Under the pieces are notes generated by a model. That model was not told where the DNA came from, did not search any database, and saw only the letters and a list, made by a program, of their open reading frames with translations. A stretch of 12,556 nucleotides of DNA from CAYMRB01 sp964392615 (lineage in GTDB: Bacteria; Planctomycetota; UBA8108): contig CAYMRB010000304.1 in NCBI GenBank assembly GCA_964392615.1, positions 1 through 12,556 of the forward strand, written 5' to 3'. This document shows positions 6,593-12,556 of the stretch, piece by piece (position 1 is the stretch's first letter; every line of letters begins with the position of its first letter). The translations under genes and the position numbers were made by a program.

Positions 6593-8005
6593 ATGGCTCT
6601 TCCCACTCGCTTCCCCCCACCGCCTGCCCAGGCCGAGCTCGCGGACCGACCGGTCACGAGGCCGGTTCGCGTTCGCCCCGGCACCGGCTTCGGAAAACGC
6701 GCGGTCGACGTCGCCCTCAGCGCGACGCTGCTCGCGCTGATCTCGCCGCTCATGGTGATCGTGCTTCTGATCAAGCTCGGCCGCGGACGGGCGGTGATGC
6801 GAACGCGGCTCGTGGGTCGCTACGGCGTGCCGTTTCACCGCTATGGCTTCCGCCCGACGACCGGCTGGCCCGCGCCGCTCGCGTCGCGATTAGGAGTCGA
6901 TTCGTGGCCAGCGCTATTCAACGTGCTCGGAGGAAGCCAGTCGTTAGTCGGCCCTCGCGCGTTCCCAGAGGACGAGGTCGGCGACAGCGACCCTCTCGTC
7001 GAAGCGCGCTGGCAGGCGCGCCCCGGCCTGGTGTCGACATGGTGGCTCAAGGAACGCGGCGGCATCGGCTTCGACGCCGAACGCGAGTCGGATGAGCAGT
7101 ACGTCGCGACCGCGAGCTGCCGCGGCGACCTGGGAATTCTGGCACGAGCTTGTCTCGTCTCGCTGTACGGGTCGACCCGTCGCGAGGCGCCGGGCGTGCT
7201 TCGGATACTCGGCATCCGCGTCGACAACTGGAGCATGGAGCAGGCGATCGACGGCATCGTCGAGCGCATCGAAGCCCACCGCGAGAGCGACCTCGACGAG
7301 CCGTGCCAGATCAGCTTCCTCAACGCGCACTGCGCGAACGTGGCGTGCCGGGACGCGGACTACCGCCGAGCTTTGGACGAGAGCGAGCTGGTCTTCGCGG
7401 ACGGCATCGGCGTCAAAATCGCCGCGCGCATGCGCCAGCAAGAGGTCAAGCAGAACGTGAACGGCACGGACCTGTTCCCACTCCTGTGTGAGGCACTCGC
7501 CGGATCGGGGCATGGTCTCTACCTTCTTGGCGCCCGCGACGGCGTGGCGAACGACGTGGCCGAGTGGGTGCGAAAGAACCATCCGCAGACGCGCATCTGC
7601 GGAACGCGACACGGTTTCGTGTCGCCGGATGACGAAGACGACGTGGTGCGCGAGATCCGGGATTCCGAGGCCGGGGTACTGCTCGTCGCGATGGGAGTGC
7701 CGCGCCAGGAGCTGTGGATTCGCCGCCACCGCGAGGCGCTCGACGTCCCCGTCCAGCTGGGCGTCGGCGGACTGTTCGATTTCTACTCGGGGCGCATCCC
7801 GCGCGCGCCGATGTGGATGCGCGAGATCGGCATGGAATGGGTCTACCGTCTGTGGCGCGAGCCGGGGCGGATGTGGAAGCGCTACCTCGTTGGAAACGCC
7901 GTGTTCCTCGCACGAGCCCTGTGGGACAAGCGCCGCAAGGGTACGGATACAGAAGGAGAGACGAGCCATGAGAGCAGTCGTCGACGCGACCGGGTCCACG
8001 GCTGA
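6593..8005 (+). CDS. Fusion: shortened mPGT-like domain + GT26 (WecG/TagA/CpsF) glycosyltransferase
   Basis: Two domains are joined in 470 aa. Residues 33-160 are a reduced sugar-transferase domain: KRAVDVALSATLLALISPL with a membrane helix (38-62), then RLGVDSWPALFNVLGGSQ and SLVGPRAFPEDE, then RPGLVSTWWLKERGGIGF. The position of the catalytic Asp-Glu reads D103-S104, and the KFRSM segment is missing, so activity is doubtful. Residues about 204-445 are a full GT26 domain: ILGIRVDNWS, SFLNAHCANV (241-250), the catalytic-type aspartate in VFADGIGV (D270), GTDLFPLLCE, LLGARDGVA, VAMGVPRQELWI and GLFDFYSGRIPRAP, ending in MEWVYRLWREP. Known GT26 enzymes add the second sugar, for example ManNAcA or ManNAc, to a lipid-linked first sugar, so fusion to an initiator-like domain could couple steps one and two. 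The 3' end overlaps the next gene by 38 bases. Confidence 0.9.
   Translation: MALPTRFPPPPAQAELADRPVTRPVRVRPGTGFGKRAVDVALSATLLALISPLMVIVLLIKLGRGRAVMRTRLVGRYGVPFHRYGFRPTTGWPAPLASRLGVDSWPALFNVLGGSQSLVGPRAFPEDEVGDSDPLVEARWQARPGLVSTWWLKERGGIGFDAERESDEQYVATASCRGDLGILARACLVSLYGSTRREAPGVLRILGIRVDNWSMEQAIDGIVERIEAHRESDLDEPCQISFLNAHCANVACRDADYRRALDESELVFADGIGVKIAARMRQQEVKQNVNGTDLFPLLCEALAGSGHGLYLLGARDGVANDVAEWVRKNHPQTRICGTRHGFVSPDDEDDVVREIRDSEAGVLLVAMGVPRQELWIRRHREALDVPVQLGVGGLFDFYSGRIPRAPMWMREIGMEWVYRLWREPGRMWKRYLVGNAVFLARALWDKRRKGTDTEGETSHESSRRRDRVHG
7953..7958 (+). promoter_or_regulatory. Ribosome binding site deciding the ATG start at 7968
   Basis: AAGGAG lies 9 bases upstream of ATG 7968, inside the preceding gene. 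The frame stays open upstream to 7488, but that part only mirrors the GT26 coding sequence in another frame. The product from 7968 begins with an exact nucleotidyltransferase-fold first strand (MRAVVDATG), which settles the start. Confidence 0.75.
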
Positions 8006-9566
8006 TCTGTCGGCCGTGAACAAGTTCTGTCCGACGCCGCTCGTACCGGCGGTGGACCGACCGTTCGTTCATCACGTCGTCGCCTACCTCGTCGATCGCG
8101 GGGTCACGGAGATCGACTTCGTGCTGAGCGATTTCCCAGAGCAGATCGAAGAGAGCGTGGGGGACGGCAGCCGCTGGGGTGTCGCGGTGAAGTACCACAT
8201 CTCCCGCGACGCGAATCGCCCCTACGGCAAGGTGACGTCACTCTCGTTCGCCGACCCGAACGAGCCCGTCGTGTTCGCCCACGCCGATCGTCTTCCGGGC
8301 GACAAGGTCGAGTTCGACGGGCCCGCGAGCCGCTCGTGCCGAATCGTCGGCATCGCGGAGAGCGACAACTCGGCCGCGGCCCCTCGCCCCATCGGCTGGG
8401 CCAGAGTTCCCGCCGGTCTCTTGCGATCGCTTCCGGCGACGGCCGACGAACCCGGGGCGATGCGCTTGCTGACGGACTGGGCTCAGGACGCTGGGGAATG
8501 GTGCATCGTGCCGGATGTCTTATCGGTGCGCTCGTATGCCGATTTCCTCGCCGCCCAGCGCAAGCTGCTCGAAAGCGAGCCTCTGCGCACGACTCTGTTC
8601 GGGCGTGATTTCGTCGAGCCGGCGTGGGTGAGCCGCAACGTCGTGATCCACCCGAAGGCGACGGTGCGAGCCCCGGTCTTCATCGGGGAGAACAGCCGCA
8701 TCGGTCCCCACGTACACCTCGGGCCGAACGCATACGTAGGCCACGACTGCGTCATCGACGAGCGTACCATGCTGCACGACGCGCTCGTCTTCTCGGGCAG
8801 CTACGTCGGCGAGGGCCTCGACCTCAGCGGGCACATCATCGACAGGACCCGGACGATCGATGTCGAGTCCGGCGCCGCCGTGTCGGTGTTGGATGCATTC
8901 GTGCTCGCCAATCTGACGGAGAAGAGCCTCCAGCACTGGTTCGCTCGAACCGTCGGACGCGTCGTCGCGCTGGGCATGCTGATCGCCGCGTTGCCCATCT
9001 TGATTCTCACAGCGGCGATTCTTCGGCTCGCCCGGATGGGGAGGCAGGCCCGTCACTACACCGAGGCGATACGGCTTCCTGCCGAAGCCGAAGAGTTCCA
9101 CTGGAAGCCGTTTCGACTGGTTGCGTTCGCGTGCGGCGACGAAGCCCGAGGCGGCATCGCCCACTTCTTCCTGCGATTCCTTCCCGGGCTGATCCATGTC
9201 GTGCGTGGCGAGATGCACTTCGTCGGGGTCGCGCCGCGATCCGCAGACGAGATCCGCGCTCTGCCCGACGGTTGGCGCAGCCTGTACCTGAAGAGCAAGC
9301 CCGGCCTCGTGACCGAGGCGCTCGTCTACCACGGCGTCCAGCCGAGCACGGATGACCTTTTCGCGGCGGAGACGTACTACTCGGTGACGGCGAGCCTGCG
9401 ACACGACGCGAAGATCCTGTGGCGGTACCTACTCGGGCTGTTCGGGCCACGAAGCGAGCCCCCGGCCTCGAACGACCGCCCGCGCGCCGCGTCGCATTCG
9501 TGCGACCGCGAGAGCGAAGAGAGCGCACAGCACGAACGCGAGCGCGAGGTGATGGAGGTGAGCTGA
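7968..9566 (+). CDS. Three-domain protein: degenerate NDP-sugar pyrophosphorylase-like + LbH + degenerate mPGT-like
   Basis: This is a 532-aa composite. Residues 1-205 follow the sugar nucleotidyltransferase fold: PLVPAVDRPFVHHVVAYL (24-41), FVLSDFPEQIE (51-61) and GDGSRWGVAVKYH (65-77). However, the nucleotide-binding GxGTR signature reads DATGSTADL, the usual PKP lysine is Thr (PTP, 22-24), and the second half is short. Residues 219-292 hold left-handed beta-helix hexapeptides (VIHPKATV, VFIGENSRIGPHVHLGP). Residues 323-492 resemble an mPGT: a hydrophobic helix (326-351), then FLRFLPGLIHVVRGEMHFVG (401-420) and KPGLVTEALV. Where DELPQ is expected it reads RFLPG, so both dyad residues are gone. 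A polar charged tail follows (495-532). No domain looks catalytic, which suggests a sensor or scaffold that binds nucleotide sugar and partners the active mPGT. It is the last gene of the operon in the window. Confidence 0.87.
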   Translation: MRAVVDATGSTADLSAVNKFCPTPLVPAVDRPFVHHVVAYLVDRGVTEIDFVLSDFPEQIEESVGDGSRWGVAVKYHISRDANRPYGKVTSLSFADPNEPVVFAHADRLPGDKVEFDGPASRSCRIVGIAESDNSAAAPRPIGWARVPAGLLRSLPATADEPGAMRLLTDWAQDAGEWCIVPDVLSVRSYADFLAAQRKLLESEPLRTTLFGRDFVEPAWVSRNVVIHPKATVRAPVFIGENSRIGPHVHLGPNAYVGHDCVIDERTMLHDALVFSGSYVGEGLDLSGHIIDRTRTIDVESGAAVSVLDAFVLANLTEKSLQHWFARTVGRVVALGMLIAALPILILTAAILRLARMGRQARHYTEAIRLPAEAEEFHWKPFRLVAFACGDEARGGIAHFFLRFLPGLIHVVRGEMHFVGVAPRSADEIRALPDGWRSLYLKSKPGLVTEALVYHGVQPSTDDLFAAETYYSVTASLRHDAKILWRYLLGLFGPRSEPPASNDRPRAASHSCDRESEESAQHEREREVMEVS

Positions 9567-9627
9567 GGCGAACAGCACGGAGATCGCCCGCTGGCGAGAG
9601 CTGTGGCGCGAAGTCTCCTTCGACGGC

Positions 9628-9633
9628 TATAAT
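9628..9633 (+). promoter_or_regulatory. Candidate -10 box (TATAAT) of the NfeD-like gene
   Basis: A perfect TATAAT occurs in the 100-base gap between the polysaccharide operon and the protease-like gene, in otherwise very GC-rich DNA. Initiation about 7 bases downstream would give a leader of roughly 27 bases with a good ribosome binding site. No convincing -35 is visible: the hexamers at 16-18 bases upstream are GC-rich (for example TGGCGC at 9604-9609). No terminator with a T-run is visible in the gap, only a weak 5-bp hairpin (9584-9588 with 9593-9597), so read-through from the operon is possible. Confidence 0.5.
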
Positions 9634-9655
9634 GCGCCGCGCAGTTCCTGAAAGC

Positions 9656-9660
9656 GGAGG
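9656..9660 (+). promoter_or_regulatory. Ribosome binding site of the NfeD-like gene
   Basis: GGAGG lies 6 bases upstream of ATG 9667. Together with the signal peptide that begins at this ATG, it fixes the start. Confidence 0.7.
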
Positions 9661-9666
9661 CGGAGC

Positions 9667-11004
9667 ATGAGGCCTTGGGGCATCGCCATTCTGATTGTCT
9701 TGTCGATCTCGGTTCAGGCGTCGCGCGCGGACGTGCTCACACTCTCGGACGGCAGGTCTCTCGAGGGCAAGGTCCGGATCGAAACCTCGAGACGGGTCTA
9801 CTTCGAGGTGCGCTCGGAGGAGTCCACTCGACTCGAGGCCTTCCCGCGCTCCGCGATCGTGTCGCTCGTGCGCTCCGACGACAAGGAGGACGACACGAAG
9901 GCGGATAAGCTCGAGCCCGCCGATTCCGGAGACGCCGAGCCAATCGCCGTCGATCCCGACGCCGACACGACGGCGGAACCCGGCGAGGCGAGGTACTTCC
10001 GCGTCCCTCTGCGCGGCGTGGTCGGTCGGGAGTTCACAGCCGCAGCGATCGAGGAGGCGTTCGAGGCCGGCCTCCGCGATCCCGCGACGGTGCTGGTCCT
10101 CGAGATCGACAGCCCCGGCGGACTCGTCAGTGAGTGCGAGAAGATCATCGAGCTTCTCGCCCGACACGAGGAGCGCCGCAGTATCGCGTACGTCGTCGAC
10201 GCGCTGTCGGCCGCCGCGATCATCTCGCTCACCTGCGACGAGATCTACATGCACGAGAAGGCGACCATCGGTGCCGCGTTGGCGATCCGCAACACGGAGT
10301 TCGGCGTCTCGCCGGTCGACGAGAAGTTCCACTCGGTCTGGCGCGCCACGTGTCGTCGGGCAGCCGAGATCGGCGGCCACGATGCGCTGTTCGCCGAAGC
10401 GATGACGGACCCGGACCTGCAGCTGCGGGTATTGGTCGACCGCAACGGCACCCGCGTAGAGCAGGTCTTCCCTCGAGACGCGATAGGCCGGGACGGGCGC
10501 ATGATCACGACCGCCGGCAAGCTCCTGACCGCGACGGCTCGGGAGGCCAGGAGCTATGGACTGGCGGCCGGCGTCGTCGAGGAGCTCGACGGCATCCCGA
10601 AGCTCGCCCGTGGCATCTCGAGCTGGACACAGACGAGCACACGCGGCGAGAAGATCCTCGAGAAGCTCGCCGCGCGAGTTCGCCGGGTGATTCCGAAGAT
10701 CGAGGCTGCGCTCGAGAAGGCACAGGACGAGTTCGACCTCGCAGTCGAGTTCGACCCGACCCGACAGCAGCTCATCAGGTCGCGGCCGGGCCGTCCCTGG
10801 CGCATGCCGGGCTCCCTCTGGGCCAAGTACAGCCGACGGTGTGCCGAGCACCTCGACCGCTGTGGCAAGGCCTTCCGCGACGCCGCGAAGCTCGGCAAAG
10901 GCTATCCCTTCCTCGAGCTGCTGACCGAGATCGCGAAGAAGCGCGAAGAGGAGATCGAGGAGGTCCGCAGCCGGATCAAGGCCTCAGCCCGACGCGGGGC
11001 GTGA
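9667..11004 (+). CDS. Secreted NfeD/SppA-like ClpP-fold serine protease homologue
   Basis: This 445-aa protein has an N-terminal signal peptide (about 1-21, hydrophobic IAILIVLSISV, cleavage plausible after SRA). Residues 23-68 form a small beta-rich segment (LTLSDGRSLEGKVRIE... to SAIVSLV). An acidic linker (70-105) leads to a ClpP/crotonase-fold domain like the N-terminal protease of NfeD (peptidase clan SK). Visible motifs are LEIDSPGGLVSECEKII (145-161, the oxyanion-forming SPGG), the nucleophile candidate S181 in VDALSAAAIISL, TIGAALAIRN (200-209), the dyad lysine candidate K220 in DEKFHSVWRATC, and LLTATAREARSYGLAAGVV (286-304). The usual SAG after the nucleophile is SAA. The C-terminal 130 residues are charged and helical. 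NfeD's membrane helices and OB domain are absent, so this is a soluble, probably periplasmic form. Its own promoter suggests independence from the polysaccharide operon. Confidence 0.85.
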   Translation: MRPWGIAILIVLSISVQASRADVLTLSDGRSLEGKVRIETSRRVYFEVRSEESTRLEAFPRSAIVSLVRSDDKEDDTKADKLEPADSGDAEPIAVDPDADTTAEPGEARYFRVPLRGVVGREFTAAAIEEAFEAGLRDPATVLVLEIDSPGGLVSECEKIIELLARHEERRSIAYVVDALSAAAIISLTCDEIYMHEKATIGAALAIRNTEFGVSPVDEKFHSVWRATCRRAAEIGGHDALFAEAMTDPDLQLRVLVDRNGTRVEQVFPRDAIGRDGRMITTAGKLLTATAREARSYGLAAGVVEELDGIPKLARGISSWTQTSTRGEKILEKLAARVRRVIPKIEAALEKAQDEFDLAVEFDPTRQQLIRSRPGRPWRMPGSLWAKYSRRCAEHLDRCGKAFRDAAKLGKGYPFLELLTEIAKKREEEIEEVRSRIKASARRGA

Positions 11005-11011
11005 GGATCTC

Positions 11012-12556
11012 CTATCTCGACCGCAGCCTGACCACGACGAAGCCCCCCAGCCCCACGCCGACTGCGAGAACGAGCAGCAGCCCGACGAGGCCGAGATAGC
11101 CGCCCGATTCGCGCACCTCGGGCTCGGAGTCGCCCGCCGCGGCGGATGACCTCGGGAAGTCCGGGTGCGGCGAGCTCTTCGAGAGCAGGACCTCCCAGTC
11201 GGATCGGTACGCTCCGGTGCGAAGCTTCCCCCAGTCCTCGCGCTCGAAGACGAACGATTGAATCGGGATCGGCTCCGGGTGACCGAACTCGTCGAGTTCT
11301 TCGGCCACGATCGACAGGTCGATCGCCACGATCTCGCCGTCCAGATCGAAGAGCGCCGAGACGTAACGCGGCAGCGCCTCCAGCAGCCTCTCGCTCGGCT
11401 GCGGCTTTCGCCGGTCGTCCTCGTCGTCACTGGCGCCCTCGTCGGTGAGACGGACCTCGAGCGTGTCCCCGTCGCGCGACTCGTCGAGAGACGCCCGCAC
11501 AGGCTCCGGCACACGGCCGCGCCGCGCCAGGTCCCGCGTCGCCGACTCGATGCGACGGCGCCGCTCCCGACGTGCCGATTCGGCGTCCCGCGTCCGTCGC
11601 GCCGCCTTGGTCGCCCGACCGAGCGCCCTCTCGTATCGTCCGACGTCGTCGCGGATCTCGCTGGCGCGCCTCGCGAGCCTCTCATGCTCGGCACCGACCG
11701 CCTCGACGTTGTGCACGAACTCCTCGAGGTACAGCTCGACGGGACCGAGCGATGAGAGATACGCGGAGACCTCGTCGCGCGGCGCGACGCTATCGTCCTC
11801 CCGCGGATTCTCGAGACGCGCCTCGAGACGATCGCGCACCGACTCGACGAATCCGACCACCGCGTCGCGTCCGGATGCGAGAGCCTCGAGATCGCGGTAG
11901 TTCCCGGTCAGCTGCTCGAGCTGGTCGTCCGGTCGACCGAAGGACGCCGAGGCGTCGGTCAACAAGCGCGAGACCTCGCGCGGGGTCTCGCGGGGAGCTT
12001 CGGATCGAACGCGCCGCAGCTCCTTGTCGAGATCGCGGACCTCGGCGCAGAGCTTCTCGTGCCGACTGCGAATCTTCCCGAAAAGTCCGCGCTTCGCCTC
12101 GACGTCGGCGAGGAGCGACGACACCCGTCGCGACGCACCACGGAACGCGCCGAGAGCGGCCTTGCCCAGCGGTGGTGGCGGCCCCTTTCCGTCGCCGCCG
12201 CACGCCGCGCAACGCGACATGCCCTGCGCCCCACACATCGAGCAATCGATCTTCCCCTTGCCCTTGCTTTCACACGCGGGACACGGGACGTCGCCGTGCT
12301 CGCACCTCCAGCAGGTGACCGATCCGCCGCCGCGGCAATGATCGCAGACGATCGTCTTCGTGTACGGCTTGCCGCTGATCGGCATGATTCTCTTCTTCGC
12401 GCTGCCCCGGCCCTTGCAGACGACGCAGGTCACCGTGCCGCCGGTGCATCCCTTGCGCGTGCACGTCGTCGAACCTGCGCCCAGGCAGAGACGACACGTC
12501 GCGTCGACCTGCTTCTCGCCGCCGCACCTCTGGCACGGCAGGTCGCCCTTGCCCTT
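11012..12556 (-). CDS. Multi zinc-knuckle (DnaJ-type CxxC), helical, C-tail-anchored membrane protein (5' partial)
   Basis: The gene runs leftwards from beyond the right edge to TAG 11014-11012; 514 codons are visible, numbered here from 12556. The visible N-terminal part (8-119) contains nine paired-cysteine knuckles: C8/C11, C21/C24, C32/C37 (C-x4-C), C44/C47, C71/C74, C82/C85, C92/C95, C105/C108 and C116/C119. Several are followed by GxG as in the DnaJ cysteine-rich domain (CKGRG, CRGGG, CGGDGKG). Residues about 130-360 are highly charged and predicted helical, probably coiled coil. A mixed region (375-480) follows, and one hydrophobic segment (487-509, LGLVGLLLVLAVGVGLGGFV) ends in RLRSR. 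This topology suggests zinc ribbons and helices on one side of the membrane with a C-terminal anchor. No J-domain is visible. I do not recognise a specific function; a chaperone or scaffold role is only an inference. Its stop lies 7 bases from the convergent protease gene. Confidence 0.82.
   Translation of the reverse strand, partial: KGKGDLPCQRCGGEKQVDATCRLCLGAGSTTCTRKGCTGGTVTCVVCKGRGSAKKRIMPISGKPYTKTIVCDHCRGGGSVTCWRCEHGDVPCPACESKGKGKIDCSMCGAQGMSRCAACGGDGKGPPPPLGKAALGAFRGASRRVSSLLADVEAKRGLFGKIRSRHEKLCAEVRDLDKELRRVRSEAPRETPREVSRLLTDASASFGRPDDQLEQLTGNYRDLEALASGRDAVVGFVESVRDRLEARLENPREDDSVAPRDEVSAYLSSLGPVELYLEEFVHNVEAVGAEHERLARRASEIRDDVGRYERALGRATKAARRTRDAESARRERRRRIESATRDLARRGRVPEPVRASLDESRDGDTLEVRLTDEGASDDEDDRRKPQPSERLLEALPRYVSALFDLDGEIVAIDLSIVAEELDEFGHPEPIPIQSFVFEREDWGKLRTGAYRSDWEVLLSKSSPHPDFPRSSAAAGDSEPEVRESGGYLGLVGLLLVLAVGVGLGGFVVVRLRSR

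Noticed and set aside
7488..7967. Upstream extension of the three-domain protein
   Set aside because: The frame is open only as a shadow of the GT26 sequence. AAGGAG before ATG 7968 and the canonical first strand define the real start.
9584..9597. Terminator at the end of the polysaccharide operon
   Set aside because: Only a 5-bp stem with a 4-base loop and no T-run.
9007..10851. Minus-strand open frame of 614 codons
   Set aside because: It crosses the operon end, the promoter gap and most of the NfeD-like gene. The product is Arg/Ser/Pro-rich without domains, while the plus strand has SPGG and dyad motifs.
11165..11755. Plus-strand open frame opposite the zinc-knuckle gene
   Set aside because: The minus-strand frame shows regular CxxC knuckles and a membrane segment; the plus frame has no motif or ribosome binding site.
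1..12556. CRISPR arrays, tRNA or rRNA genes, insertion sequences, prophage genes
   Set aside because: No spaced direct repeats, no cloverleaf-like sequence noticed, no transposase or integrase motifs; nearly all bases are accounted for by the listed genes.

Overview
The window is GC-rich, with strong G/C preference at third codon positions. It is almost fully coding and looks like a bacterial chromosome. The organism is probably a member of a little-cultivated phylum; Planctomycetota is my best guess, with Myxococcota or Gemmatimonadota as alternatives. That guess rests on weak cues: unusual domain fusions, a secreted ClpP-fold protein with a small N-terminal beta domain, and a membrane protein with many DnaJ-type zinc knuckles. 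No rRNA, tRNA, CRISPR or mobile element is visible.

Region 1 (2-9566, plus strand) is one dense, probably co-transcribed surface or exopolysaccharide locus of seven genes. In order it encodes a Wzc/GumC-like chain-length protein with a C-terminal P-loop domain (5' end outside the window), three GT4 glycosyltransferases, a canonical monotopic phosphoglycosyl transferase (mPGT, WbaP/PglC type), a fusion of a shortened mPGT-like domain to a GT26 (WecG/TagA/CpsF) glycosyltransferase, and a three-part protein (nucleotidyltransferase-like, left-handed beta-helix, mPGT-like). Genes overlap or nearly touch at 3327-3349, 6589-6593 and 7968-8005. Two intergenic stem-loops (2054-2077 and 5720-5744) lie inside the operon. 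A plausible scheme is that the mPGT loads the first sugar phosphate on undecaprenyl phosphate, the GT26 and GT4 enzymes extend the repeat unit, and the Wzc-like protein guides polymerisation and export. No flippase, polymerase or outer-membrane export gene is in the window.

The most striking feature of region 1 is its number of apparent pseudoenzymes. The P-loop domain of the Wzc-like protein lacks the Walker A lysine and the second Walker A' aspartate. The mPGT domain in the fusion protein keeps Asp but has Ser in place of Glu in the catalytic dyad. The last protein has lost both dyad residues and also lacks the nucleotidyltransferase signature. Three consecutive genes therefore carry mPGT-like domains, of which only the first looks intact. 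This suggests a hetero-oligomeric or allosterically controlled initiating transferase.

Region 2 (9567-11004, plus strand) starts with a short gap holding a perfect TATAAT box and a good ribosome binding site. It is followed by a secreted NfeD/SppA-like serine protease homologue that keeps its Ser and Lys candidates. Region 3 (11012-12556, minus strand) is a convergent gene, cut by the right edge. It encodes tandem CxxC zinc knuckles, a long charged helical region and a C-terminal membrane anchor. Only 7 bases separate it from the protease gene.
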